DNA from: Lysobacterales bacterium
Lineage (GTDB): Bacteria > Pseudomonadota > Gammaproteobacteria > Xanthomonadales > Xanthomonadaceae
Length of the DNA stretch: 64,000 nucleotides
Reading direction: 5' to 3'
Assembly (NCBI GenBank): GCA_015655355.1
Contig: JAATFG010000106.1
Location: forward strand, 1 to 64,000
Shown here in pieces: positions 28,384 to 37,576 of this stretch. The notes below the pieces were generated by a model. It did no database searches and was not told the DNA's origin. It worked only from the letters and a program-made list of their open reading frames with translations. The first letter of the stretch is position 1, and each line of letters starts with the position of its first letter. The position numbers and the translations under genes are program-made.

Positions 28384-30375
28384 TCACGCGGCGCGGCGCG
28401 CGAGGCGCTCGATCCAGCGATACAGCACGAACACCACGGCGACGAAGGCGATGCCGCCGATCCACTTCGAAGCGCCGGCGAAATTCGCACCCACCAGCGC
28501 GAGCGGCGCATCCTTGCCGGTGGCGCCGACGACGAAGGCGAGCAGCACGCCCATAAGACCTTCGCCGACGATCATGCCCGACGCGAGCAGTACGCCGAGC
28601 TGTTTTTGCGATTCCGGTTTCGTGCCGCGCGCTGCGCGCTTGTCGAACCACGCGCCGACCAGCGCGCCGAGCACGACCATCAACGTCGCCGAGGTCGGCA
28701 AGTAGATGCCCAGGCCCACCGCCAGCGGCGACAGGTGCGCCTTGTTGCCGCTGAACTTGCGCAGCAATGCGTCGAGCACGATCAGCACCACGCCGATGCC
28801 GGCGCCGATTTCGATCAAACTCCAATCGATGTTGTGCTGGATCACGCCTTGCGCCAGCGCGGAAATCAAACCGGCTTGCGGCGCGGCCAGCGCTTTCGCC
28901 GGATCGACGCCGGGCGCGCCGGCGAAACCGTAGGCGTGGTTGAGCAGGCCGAGGATCGGCGGAATCACCGCGGCGCCGGCGATCACGCCGATCAGCAAGG
29001 CCCACTGCTGCTTGGACGGCGTCGAATCGACCAACTGGCCGGTCTTCAAGTCCTGCAAATTGTCGTTGGCCACCGTCGCCACCGAGAACACCGTGGCGGT
29101 AATCAGCAATGCGAACGCGACCAGGCCTTGTTCGTGGCCCGGCGCGAGCAACGGCTTGATCGCGAACACCAGCAACAACGCCGCGCCGATCACCGCAAGG
29201 ATGCCGATGCCGGACACCGGCGAATTCGACGAACCGATCAGGCCGGCCATGTAGCCGCACACGGTGGCGATGATCGCGCCGGTCACGATGATGTAGGCCA
29301 GCCCGCCGCCGACGAGCAGCGCGGCGTGGTCGCCGAGGCCGGTGGTCGCGGCGAAGTGGTTGAGCAACAGCGCGGCGGGAACCAGGGTGAACACGAAGAT
29401 CAGGCCGACGATGCCGATCGGGATGTCCTGCTCGGTGCGCGCCAGGTCCGCCGCATTGCCGGCATTGCGCGCGCGCGAAGCGGCCAGCGCCGAGCGCAGG
29501 CCATCGGCGACCGGCTTGAGCAATTTCAGCAGCGTCCAGATCGCGGCCACGCCGATCGTGCCGGCGCCGAGGAAACGCACCTTGTGGCTCCACGTGCCCT
29601 GCGCGATGTCGGCGATGTCGCCGCTGCCGATGCCGGCCAGCGCGGAGAAATGCGGCACGCCCCAGCCCCAGCCTATGACCGCGCCGAGCAGCATCGCGAT
29701 GCCGACCCACAAACCGACCAGATGTCCGACCGCGAACAGCGCCATCGACAGGTTGAAATCGAAGCCGCTGACCCCGCCGCGGTCGTTGACCTTGAAATAA
29801 GCGGTCACGTCGCTGGCGAAAATCTTGGTGGCAACGATCACCGCGAACCCGGCGGACACCAACGATCCCCACAGCACCGCGCGCAGTCCGGCGCGGTTTT
29901 CCCGCACGCTTTGCGCGTCGCCGGCGCTGCCGACCTTGAGCACTTCGGCGCAGGCCACGCCTTCTGGGTACGGCAAATCGCTGCCGGTCACGAGTGCGCG
30001 GCGCAGCGGGATCGAATAGCACACGCCGAGCACGCCGCCGATGGCGCAGATGAAGAACGATTCCCAGAACGGGAAGCCCTGCCACCAGCCGATCATCACC
30101 AGTCCCGGCAGGACGAAGATGATCGACGACAAGGTGCCCGCCGCCGAAGCGACCGTCTGCACGATGTTGTTCTCCTGCACCGTCGAATTCTTGAACGCGC
30201 GCAGCAGCGCCATCGAGATCACCGCCGCCGGGATCGACGTGGCGAAAGTCAGGCCGGCCTTGAGGCCGAAGAACACGTTGGCCGCGGTGAAGGCGACGGT
30301 AATGACCACGCCGAGGATGACGCCGCGCACGGTCAGTTCGGTGCGCGGCGGCGCGGCGGGAATTGGCTGACTCAT
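28384..30375 (-). CDS. OPT-family oligopeptide transporter
   Basis: Inner-membrane proton-coupled peptide or metal-peptide permease of 663 residues with about 15 helices. Family-typical segments are FFGLKAGLTFATSIPAAVIS near the N-terminus, VQENNIVQTVASAAGTLSS, and FALLITATVFSVATVANDNLQ. It is the first gene of the leftward operon with the S9 peptidase and DUF819 genes, and a second S9 peptidase gene lies just upstream. Peptide import is the likeliest role; some bacterial OPT proteins instead move iron-siderophore complexes. Confidence 0.92.
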   Translation of the reverse strand: MSQPIPAAPPRTELTVRGVILGVVITVAFTAANVFFGLKAGLTFATSIPAAVISMALLRAFKNSTVQENNIVQTVASAAGTLSSIIFVLPGLVMIGWWQGFPFWESFFICAIGGVLGVCYSIPLRRALVTGSDLPYPEGVACAEVLKVGSAGDAQSVRENRAGLRAVLWGSLVSAGFAVIVATKIFASDVTAYFKVNDRGGVSGFDFNLSMALFAVGHLVGLWVGIAMLLGAVIGWGWGVPHFSALAGIGSGDIADIAQGTWSHKVRFLGAGTIGVAAIWTLLKLLKPVADGLRSALAASRARNAGNAADLARTEQDIPIGIVGLIFVFTLVPAALLLNHFAATTGLGDHAALLVGGGLAYIIVTGAIIATVCGYMAGLIGSSNSPVSGIGILAVIGAALLLVFAIKPLLAPGHEQGLVAFALLITATVFSVATVANDNLQDLKTGQLVDSTPSKQQWALLIGVIAGAAVIPPILGLLNHAYGFAGAPGVDPAKALAAPQAGLISALAQGVIQHNIDWSLIEIGAGIGVVLIVLDALLRKFSGNKAHLSPLAVGLGIYLPTSATLMVVLGALVGAWFDKRAARGTKPESQKQLGVLLASGMIVGEGLMGVLLAFVVGATGKDAPLALVGANFAGASKWIGGIAFVAVVFVLYRWIERLARRAA

Positions 30376-30466
30376 TGGAAACCCGGGTTGTGCAGGGAAA
30401 CGGCAAAGCTACCGGATGCAGCGTGCGCCGTGAAGTGGCCACGGGCAGGCACGCCGCACGCCGGCT

Positions 30467-32446
30467 TCACTGCGCCTGCGCCGTGGCCTTGCCCGGGCCG
30501 ATGTTGCGATCAAGGAAATCGAGCAACTGGGTGTAGAACGCGTGGCGATGTTCCAGGGTGTAGAAGCCGTGGCCTTCGGTGCGCTCGTACAGCGTTTCCA
30601 CTGGCACGCCGGCGGCCTTCAACGCCGTTTCCATCTTCTCGCTGTGCTTGATCGGCGCGGTGTGGTCTTCGCCGCCGCCGGCGAGGAACACCGGCACCTT
30701 GATCCGCGCGGCGTTCAAGTCCGGCGAAGCGGCGGCCAGCTTGTCCGTGTCGGTGCCGATCCAATCACCCGTCCAGTTCTGCAAGCGCGTGCTCTTGTCC
30801 GCCTCGTCCGCCACCAGCGTCGGCAAGTCGTACACGCCGACGTAGCCGACCGCGCACTTGTACAAGTTCGGTTCCTTGGCCGCGCCTTCCAGCGCCGCAT
30901 ATGCGCCGTAGCTGGCGCCATAGATGCACATGCGCGACGGATCGACGATACCTTGCGCCACCGTCCAGCGCGTCGCGTCGGTCAAATCGTCCTGCATCTC
31001 GCCGCCCCATTCGCGCTTGCCGATGCTGAGGAAATGGCGGCCGTAATTGCCCGAGCCGCGGTAATTCACCTGCAACACCGCATAGCCGGCGGCGGCCAGC
31101 AATTGCACGTCGGGATCGAAACCCCATTCGTCGAAGATGGTGAACGGCCCGCCATGCGGAAACACCACCAGCGGCAGGTTCTTCGCTTCGTGGCCCGGCG
31201 GCACGGTCAGGTAAGCGCGCAGCAACAGCCCGTCGCGCGCCTTGATTTGCAACGACTGGGTCTGCGCCATCGTTTTCGGATCGACCCAGTTGCGCCGGCC
31301 CAACAGGTAAGTGGCCTGATGGCCTTGCGTATCGAACAGGAAGAACTTGCCCGGATCGCGATCCGAGTAGGTGTAGACCAACGCCAGCTTGCCGTCGCGC
31401 GTGGTCGAAGTGACCACCACCGCGTTGCCGGGGAACGCCGCTTGCAGCAATCCGTACAGGCGCGCTTCGCGACTTTGCGGATCGAAAAACGCGGAATGCG
31501 GAATGCCGTCGTTGTAGATCGCGCCGACCGGCACGTTCTTGTCGTCGAACGTGTGCACGAACAGATCCGGGTCGGCCCACGCATCGCGCAACAACTCCTT
31601 GCGTTCGCCGCTGACGGTGTCGTAGGCGACGATCGCGTCCGGACCGCTGGCCTGGTCGACTTCCAGATAGGCGATGCGGTTGTCGGCAGAGAAGCCCACT
31701 GGCGATTCGACGTGGTGGCTGCTGTTCTCGTCGTTGATCAGGGTCCAGTCCGCGTCGTTGTTCGGGCGATACCAGAGCTTGCTGGCGTTGTCCTTCTGCG
31801 ACGCGGCGGCAAAACGCACCACGCCGGCGTTGTCGGGATAAAACTGCGCAGACTTGATCGGCGAATGTGCCAACGTGGTGCGGCGGCCGGTGTACACGTC
31901 GAGCAATTCCGCGGTGTTGAAGCGCTCGCTGTTGCCGTAGGGGTACGCGGTGATGATCACGTGGCGTTCGTCGCCGGGGATCGCGTTCACGGTCAACGCG
32001 GCCACGCGCTCCTTCATGTTGTTGTCCGCGATCATCGTGCCCAGATGCGCGCCGACGGTATCCCAGCCGGTCAGCAAATCCGGGTTCTTCTCGTTGAAGT
32101 CCAAGCCGTACAACTGACCGGTGTCCTGCGGCTGTTCGAGCATGCCGATTTTTTCCGCGACACGGATCAGCAAGCGCTTGTCGTTGACCCACGAAACCTT
32201 GCTGATGTATTCGTTCTTGCCCAGCGTGAACGACGTGGTGATGGCTTCGTCGGAGCGGCGCATCACGATCAGGCCGGTGCGGTCATCCTGCGGCATCGTC
32301 GCGGCCAGGTATTGGCCGTCCGGCGAAATCTGGATGTCGTTGAACTGGTTGTGCTTGAGCATCGGGTCGACGTCGACCCCGGCAACGGCTTGTGCGCAAA
32401 CGACCACGCCAATCGCGGCCAACAGGATGGATACCGCTCGCTTCAT
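30467..32446 (-). CDS. Secreted S9-family prolyl-oligopeptidase-like peptidase
   Basis: A second periplasmic serine peptidase, 659 residues, with signal peptide (1-22, ending AVAG), propeller (about 30-390) and hydrolase domain. Catalytic residues are Ser512 (GASYGAYAA), Asp594 (GGGEDHTAP) and His626 (TEGHGF). It is only distantly similar to the peptidase at 26270. A good GAGGGG site precedes the ATG at 32446. The gene lies 91 bp upstream of the OPT gene on the same strand and may share its transcript or have a separate one. Confidence 0.92.
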   Translation of the reverse strand: MKRAVSILLAAIGVVVCAQAVAGVDVDPMLKHNQFNDIQISPDGQYLAATMPQDDRTGLIVMRRSDEAITTSFTLGKNEYISKVSWVNDKRLLIRVAEKIGMLEQPQDTGQLYGLDFNEKNPDLLTGWDTVGAHLGTMIADNNMKERVAALTVNAIPGDERHVIITAYPYGNSERFNTAELLDVYTGRRTTLAHSPIKSAQFYPDNAGVVRFAAASQKDNASKLWYRPNNDADWTLINDENSSHHVESPVGFSADNRIAYLEVDQASGPDAIVAYDTVSGERKELLRDAWADPDLFVHTFDDKNVPVGAIYNDGIPHSAFFDPQSREARLYGLLQAAFPGNAVVVTSTTRDGKLALVYTYSDRDPGKFFLFDTQGHQATYLLGRRNWVDPKTMAQTQSLQIKARDGLLLRAYLTVPPGHEAKNLPLVVFPHGGPFTIFDEWGFDPDVQLLAAAGYAVLQVNYRGSGNYGRHFLSIGKREWGGEMQDDLTDATRWTVAQGIVDPSRMCIYGASYGAYAALEGAAKEPNLYKCAVGYVGVYDLPTLVADEADKSTRLQNWTGDWIGTDTDKLAAASPDLNAARIKVPVFLAGGGEDHTAPIKHSEKMETALKAAGVPVETLYERTEGHGFYTLEHRHAFYTQLLDFLDRNIGPGKATAQAQ

Positions 32447-32863
32447 GTTTTTCCCCTCGTGCAATTGCGGCGTGGCCATGCGCAATGCAGGGCCCGCCTC
32501 CTTTTGTCTGGCGAAGATATGCCATGAACCCGCCGGATTTTCAATCCGCGAAACTCGACAGCCACCCGGATTCACCAAACAAATTTCGATCAAAGCCCCC
32601 CACGCCGAGACGTCGACCGCGGAAACGCTGGCCAGCGACCTATGCAAACAAACCTGCCCGAGCGATTTCACCTATGCGCCGGAATCTGTATTACTGCGAT
32701 GGCGCAGCCACGGTATCGCCACTGACACGCCCCGAAAATGTGCGACTGCAATCGATGCACATCACGGTCACCGAACTGAAGCGCTAGGTGCCATTACCGA
32801 TGTTTCCGCCTGACAAATCCGGCGAATCACCCTGCACGTCGATCCGCGCCGTCCCGGATGCGG
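32447..32863. other. Intergenic region without recognisable gene
   Basis: These 417 bp between the S9 peptidase start and the aldehyde dehydrogenase stop are noticeably less GC-rich than the flanks. Frames here are open only by chance and show no recognisable protein. The right part must hold the end of the aldehyde dehydrogenase transcript and the left part the peptidase promoter; I could not place either exactly. Confidence 0.5.
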
Positions 32864-34369
32864 TCAGTTGAGCCGCTTGGGCTGGCCGTCGTCGCCGTAC
32901 CAGTAGACGGTGCTGCCGGTGACGTTGACGGTGACCGCGCGCGGCTCGGTGAACTGGTCGAAGGACTCGACTCCAGTCTCGCGGCCGACACCGCTGTTCT
33001 TGAAACCGCCCCACGGCGACGCCGGATCGAGGCGATGGTGGTCGTTGACCCAGACCATGCCGAAGATCAGCTTGCCGGCCACGCGATGCGCGCGGGCCAC
33101 GTCGTTGGTCCACACCGAGGCGGCCAGGCCGAACTCGGTGCCGTTGGCGATGCGCAGGGCATCGGCTTCGTCCTCGAACGGCATCACCACCGTGACCGGG
33201 CCGAACACTTCCTGCTGGCCGATTTCCGATTGCGGATCGACGTCGTACAGCGCCGTCGGTTGCAGGAAGAATCCTTCGCCTGGCACGGCCTTACCGCCGG
33301 CCAGCAACTTGGCGCCCGCCTGTTGCGCGCGGTCGAGCATGCCGAGGATGCGGTCGCGCGAGCGCGCCGAAATCACCGGCCCCAGTTGCGTGCGCGGATC
33401 GGTCGGGTCGCCGACGCGGATGCCTTCGATCTTGGCGCGGAAGCGCTCGAGGAATTGCGGGTAAATCGACTTCTGCACCAGGATGCGCGCACCGCACACG
33501 CAGGTCTGCCCGGCGCCGATGAACGCGGCGAACGCGGCGCCGTTGACCGCGCGCTCGATGTCCATGTCGTCGAACACGAGCACCGCGCCCTTGCCTCCCA
33601 ATTCCAGCGTGGTCAGGGCAAAACTGCGCGCGGCCGCCTCGCCGATGCTGCGGCCGACGTCGGTGCCGCCGGTGAACACGATCTTGTCCACGTTCGGGTG
33701 TTGCGCCAGCGCCGCTCCGGCGATGCGGCCTTCGCCGTTGACCAGGTTGACCACGCCTTCCGGCACGCCGGCCGCGTGCAGCAATTCCACCAGGCGCAGC
33801 GTGGTGATCGGCGTCTGTTCCGACGGCTTGATCACCACGCTGTTGCCGCTGGCCAATGCCGGCGCCAGGCTCTTTGACAAGATCATCAGCGGATGGTTGA
33901 ACGAGGTCATCAACGCGCACACGCCCAACGGCACGCGCTGTGTGTAGACCAGATACGGGCCTTCGACCGGAATCACGTCGCTGCGGCGGGTCAGCGCCAG
34001 CGCGGCGAAATAACGATAGAACTGCGGCAAGCGCGAGATTTGCGCACGCGTTTCGTTGACCGGGCGGCCGTTGTTGAGGGTTTCCAGCCGATAGAACTGT
34101 TCGATGTCGGCCTCGAACAGATCCGCGAACTTGTTGAGGATGCACGCGCGCTGGTGCACCGGCATGTCGCGCCACGCTCCGTTGTCGAAGGCACGCTGCG
34201 CCGCCTGCACCGCACGATCGACGTCGGCCGCCGAAGCCGCCGCCAGGGTGCCGATCGCACGGCCACTGGCGGGGTTGACGATGTCCAGGGTCGCACCACC
34301 TTCGGCGGCGCTCGGGCGACCGTCGATGATCAGGGGAATGTCGTGGATTTCAGGGATTTCCGGTTTCAT
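32864..34369 (-). CDS. NAD(P)-dependent aldehyde dehydrogenase
   Basis: Class-I-fold aldehyde dehydrogenase of 501 residues oxidising an aldehyde to its acid. The active site is complete: Asn158 (FNHP), Glu256 (LELGGKG) and nucleophile Cys290 (GAGQTC); FTGGTDVG marks the cofactor fold. It is the last gene of the crotonase-MFS-ALDH operon, 17 bp after the MFS gene. Context suggests the aldehyde is the product of the crotonase-type enzyme, for example an aromatic aldehyde, but specificity cannot be read from the sequence. Confidence 0.92.
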   Translation of the reverse strand: MKPEIPEIHDIPLIIDGRPSAAEGGATLDIVNPASGRAIGTLAAASAADVDRAVQAAQRAFDNGAWRDMPVHQRACILNKFADLFEADIEQFYRLETLNNGRPVNETRAQISRLPQFYRYFAALALTRRSDVIPVEGPYLVYTQRVPLGVCALMTSFNHPLMILSKSLAPALASGNSVVIKPSEQTPITTLRLVELLHAAGVPEGVVNLVNGEGRIAGAALAQHPNVDKIVFTGGTDVGRSIGEAAARSFALTTLELGGKGAVLVFDDMDIERAVNGAAFAAFIGAGQTCVCGARILVQKSIYPQFLERFRAKIEGIRVGDPTDPRTQLGPVISARSRDRILGMLDRAQQAGAKLLAGGKAVPGEGFFLQPTALYDVDPQSEIGQQEVFGPVTVVMPFEDEADALRIANGTEFGLAASVWTNDVARAHRVAGKLIFGMVWVNDHHRLDPASPWGGFKNSGVGRETGVESFDQFTEPRAVTVNVTGSTVYWYGDDGQPKRLN

Positions 34370-34386
34370 GGCTGGCTCTTTGGCTT

Positions 34387-35772
34387 TCAGTGGTGCGCGC
34401 CGGCGTCATGCACCGTCGCAGGAGGGGAAGGAGAAGGCGCGTCCGCACCGGCCACGACTTCCAGACTGCGGCCCTTCGGTTCGATGCCCCATATCGCGAC
34501 CGCAACTATCTGCAACAGCAACAGGCCGATCATCAACGCCAGCACGCCGACGATGCCGTAACGGCCAAACAGCGCAACCACGACAAACGGACTGACGATG
34601 GTCGCGCCGCGGCCAAAGGTGTTGCAGATGCCGGCGGCGCGCAGCCGGATTTCGGTCGGGAACAACTCCGGCACGTAGATGCCGAACAACAGCGCGACCA
34701 GCACGTAGACCGGGATCACCAGCAGCAAACCCGCGGCCATCAGCAACAGCGGCTGGTGCACGAACGGATAGACCGCGCCGAACGCCACCGCCATCAGCGA
34801 CGCGCCGATGATGACCTTCTTGCGACCCCAATGGTCGGCGGTCAATGCGCCGATCGCCGAACCCACCGGCGCGCCCAGCGACATCACGAACGCGAACCCG
34901 AACGACTTGGCGATGCCCATACCCTGGCTGACGAAGAACGTCGGCAACCAGGTGACGAAGCCGTACAGCAACGTGTTGATCACGATCAGCACCAGGCAAC
35001 CGACCAGCAACCGCGGTAACACTTCCGACGTGAACAACGAAGCCAGCGCACGCGACGGGGCCACCACGACCAGCGTGGACGGCGCCGGCAGCGGACCTTT
35101 TTCCGCAACCACTTGCGCCTCGATCCCGCGCAACAACGCTTCGGCTTCGGCATCGCGCCCGACCGACTCCAACCAGCGCGGCGATTCCGGCAACGACTTG
35201 CGCGCGTACCACACCGCCAGCGCGCCCAGGCCGCCGATCACGAACATCACCCGCCAGCCGACCAGCGGCACCAGCAACAAGCCCATCAGGGCGCTGACCG
35301 GCAAACCGGTGACCACGAACACCGCCATCAAACCCTGCTGGCGCCCGCGCACCTGCGGCGGGACGAACTCGGTCAAGGTCGAATAACCGACGACGTTCTC
35401 CGCGCCGAGGCCGACGCCCATCAGGAAACGGCACGCGATCAGGAACGCCATGCCCGGCGCGAACGCGGCTGCCAGCGAGGCGCCGCCGAAGATCAACAGG
35501 TTCGCCTGATACGTGAAGCGGCGACCGTAGCGATCCCCGAGAAACCCGGTGACCAGCGCGCCGAGGGTCATGCCCAGAAAGGTCATCGACACGAACAGGG
35601 CGTTCTGGCCCAGCGTGGAAAAGCCGCTTTTCAGCGTGGCGCCCAACACGGTCGAGGCCACGTAGATGTCGAAACCGTCGAAGAACATGCCGATGCCGAT
35701 CAGCCACATGATGCGGCGGTGGAACCTCGACATCGGCAAGCGATCCAGCCGCGGGCCTGCATGGACAGTCAT
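34387..35772 (-). CDS. MFS transporter, aromatic-acid/H+ symporter-like
   Basis: Inner-membrane permease of 461 residues with 12 helices. Helix 1 has FFDGFDIYVAS, the D-G-x-D motif of the aromatic acid symporter (AAHS/PcaK, BenK) and related sugar-porter-like families; GFLGDRYGRRFTYQ is loop 2-3 motif A, and ADHWGRKKV its second copy. Start 35772 follows a strong GGAGGGAAA site. As the middle gene of an operon with a crotonase and an aldehyde dehydrogenase, it probably imports their substrate. Confidence 0.9.
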   Translation of the reverse strand: MTVHAGPRLDRLPMSRFHRRIMWLIGIGMFFDGFDIYVASTVLGATLKSGFSTLGQNALFVSMTFLGMTLGALVTGFLGDRYGRRFTYQANLLIFGGASLAAAFAPGMAFLIACRFLMGVGLGAENVVGYSTLTEFVPPQVRGRQQGLMAVFVVTGLPVSALMGLLLVPLVGWRVMFVIGGLGALAVWYARKSLPESPRWLESVGRDAEAEALLRGIEAQVVAEKGPLPAPSTLVVVAPSRALASLFTSEVLPRLLVGCLVLIVINTLLYGFVTWLPTFFVSQGMGIAKSFGFAFVMSLGAPVGSAIGALTADHWGRKKVIIGASLMAVAFGAVYPFVHQPLLLMAAGLLLVIPVYVLVALLFGIYVPELFPTEIRLRAAGICNTFGRGATIVSPFVVVALFGRYGIVGVLALMIGLLLLQIVAVAIWGIEPKGRSLEVVAGADAPSPSPPATVHDAGAHH

Positions 35773-35816
35773 GGTGATTTCCCTCCCGGGGAATGTGGGT
35801 GCGCCGCCCTGTCCAC

Positions 35817-36548
35817 TCAGCCCTGACGGGCTTGCAGGCGCAGGGCTTCGTGCGTGAGGAAATCGCAGGCGCGCTGGAAATTGGCGTCCACCGTGGACTC
35901 CTGCGCGCTGCGGAAGAACGATTTGCACTGACGCAAACTGATCGGGTCCTGGGCCAAGAGCATGGCCACAAGCGCGTCGGCGCGGGCAGCCAGTTCGCCG
36001 GGCTCGTGGACGGCACTCGCCAGCCCGGCCGCCAGTGCCTGTACCGGCGTGAAGTCCTGCGCCAGCAGCAGCAGCGGCAATATCTGTTTCGGCAGTCCGT
36101 AGTCGCCCAGATAGGCCATGATCGCCGCCGGCGGCAGGCCCTTGCGCATTTCGGGGAACGACAGCGTCGCCGACGCCGCGACCAAGGTGAAATCGCACAA
36201 TACCGCGATGCCGAAGCCAAACCCGGCGGCATTGCCCTGCACCTCGGCCACCGAAACCAGCGGGCTGCAACGGATGGCCCGCTTCAACGCCAGCAACCGA
36301 CCGACCTCGGCGCGAATCGATGGCTCGTCCCGGCCCTTGCGCTCGCGCCCGAGGCAGAACACGGAACCCTCGGCACGCAAGCGCAGCACGCTCGCCGCCT
36401 CCGCGTCTGGGCAGTGCAGCGCCGCCAGCATCGCGTCGAACATGGCGCCGTCGATCTCGTTGCCGGTCTCGGGTCGGGTCAGGGTGAAGCTCAGAACCCG
36501 ATCCTCGCGCTCGATCTGCACGCCGTCATTCGTCAAGATATGCTTCAT
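35817..36548 (-). CDS. Enoyl-CoA hydratase/isomerase (crotonase) family protein
   Basis: A 243-residue crotonase-fold protein. The oxyanion-hole segment is EVQGNAAGFGFGIAVLCD (102-119). By alignment to rat hydratase, the Glu164 equivalent is kept (Glu133 in FPEM) but the Glu144 position is Gly113, so a plain two-Glu hydratase mechanism is unlikely; lyases such as feruloyl-CoA hydratase/lyase and isomerases also lack that residue. It heads the operon with the MFS and ALDH genes. The ATG at 36548 is chosen because the upstream extension runs through the GntR operator. Confidence 0.88.
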   Translation of the reverse strand: MKHILTNDGVQIEREDRVLSFTLTRPETGNEIDGAMFDAMLAALHCPDAEAASVLRLRAEGSVFCLGRERKGRDEPSIRAEVGRLLALKRAIRCSPLVSVAEVQGNAAGFGFGIAVLCDFTLVAASATLSFPEMRKGLPPAAIMAYLGDYGLPKQILPLLLLAQDFTPVQALAAGLASAVHEPGELAARADALVAMLLAQDPISLRQCKSFFRSAQESTVDANFQRACDFLTHEALRLQARQG

Positions 36549-36559
36549 GGATGTATACG

Positions 36560-36587
36560 TTGAATTTGTTGTATACAGTGTATTCAA
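36560..36587. promoter_or_regulatory. 28-bp symmetrical operator between crotonase and GntR genes
   Basis: Arms TTGAAT (36560-36565) and ATTCAA (36582-36587) are placed exactly symmetrically about TGTATACA (36570-36577), with 4-base spacers. A further TGTATAC lies at 36552-36558. The spacing and AT-rich character contrast with the GC-rich surroundings. The obvious ligand is the FadR-type GntR protein encoded 41 bp away. Confidence 0.78.
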
Positions 36588-36627
36588 CAATTCAGGGAAC
36601 CCCATTCGACTTTAGACAAAGCACCCC

Positions 36628-37332
36628 ATGACCGATCCACTGACCGCCATCGCCGAACGCCTCCACGCCACTCCGCAAACCTCCCGCGCCACCGATGCCC
36701 TGTGCGATCAGGTGGTGGTGCCCGCATTGCGCGAAGCGATCGTCGGCAACCTGCTCCCGCCCGGCCATCGGCTGACCGAAATCGGGCTGTCGCAGCGCTT
36801 GAAAGTCAGTCGCACGCCACTGCGCGAAGCGTTCGCACAACTGGAACGGGAAGGCTTGGTGACGGTGGTGCCGCGCGTCGGCGTGTTCGTCCGCGAAGTC
36901 AGCCTGCGCGATGTCGAGGAGATCTATGAAGTGCGCGCCGCGCTGGAATCGCTGGCGGTCGAGCTGGCCACCAAGCGCATGACGGCCATCGGCCACGCAC
37001 AACTGGATGCGCTGGTGGACACCATGCACGGGCGCGTGGCCGCCGGCGATCCGGAGGGTTACACCGAAGCGCTGGATGGTTTCTATGCCGCGGTCATGTC
37101 ACTGGCCGACAATTCGGCCCTGTACCAGACGCACACCGGCCTGCTGGGGCCGGTGCGTCGTCTGCGCAGGATCGCGATGTCGCTGCCCGGCCGCATGCAG
37201 GCGTCCCACGACCAGGCCGTGCGGATCAAGGAAGCCATGCAGCGCGGCGATCCTGCCGGCCCACAACTGATGCGCGAACAACTCGACAACGCATGCCAAG
37301 CGGCAAAGACCGTGCTCGAACAACACGCCTGA
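36628..37332 (+). CDS. GntR-family (FadR subfamily, FCD domain) regulator
   Basis: A 234-residue regulator. A winged helix-turn-helix (about 30-95) carries LTEIGLSQRLKVSRTPLREA, the classic FadR-type sequence; the rest is an all-helical FCD effector domain (about 100-225) usually binding an organic acid or acyl-CoA with a metal. It is divergent from the crotonase-MFS-ALDH operon and is very probably its regulator through the 28-bp palindrome. Confidence 0.93.
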   Translation: MTDPLTAIAERLHATPQTSRATDALCDQVVVPALREAIVGNLLPPGHRLTEIGLSQRLKVSRTPLREAFAQLEREGLVTVVPRVGVFVREVSLRDVEEIYEVRAALESLAVELATKRMTAIGHAQLDALVDTMHGRVAAGDPEGYTEALDGFYAAVMSLADNSALYQTHTGLLGPVRRLRRIAMSLPGRMQASHDQAVRIKEAMQRGDPAGPQLMREQLDNACQAAKTVLEQHA

Positions 37333-37425
37333 AATCCGGCCACGTTGCACCGCACCACAGCACGGCCCCGGCAACTCTGCCACCATGACCGACGGCTTGG
37401 CACCATACCCTTGCATTCGCAGTCC

Positions 37426-37576
37426 ATGAGCGCACCACCCAGCACGCCCCGTCTGTTGCTTGTCGAAGACCACGTTGAACCAACTGCACAAGAAGGCACA
37501 GGAAGGCAGCAGCGAACGCCTGCCACTGTGGACGACGCGCCGCGCCGGCTACATCCTCGAGCCGTTGCCGGCCTGA
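37426..37576 (+). pseudogene. Remnant of an internally deleted response regulator
   Basis: The ATG at 37426 opens a frame coding MSAPPSTPRLLLVEDH, the first strand and acidic pair of a receiver domain. From 37469 the next frame codes LNQLHKKAQEGSSERLPLW and then TTRRAGYILEPLPA with TGA at 37574-37576, the end of a winged-helix output domain (the RGxGYxL position is RRAGYIL). Everything between, about 190 residues including the phosphoacceptor Asp, is missing, and the two stubs are out of frame. The TGA overlaps the ATG of the propeller gene, preserving the original operon join. Confidence 0.82.

Noticed and set aside
32392-32813. Short plus-strand frames in the gap between the S9 peptidase and aldehyde dehydrogenase genes
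   Set aside because: No ribosome binding site or recognisable protein; part runs antisense over the peptidase start.
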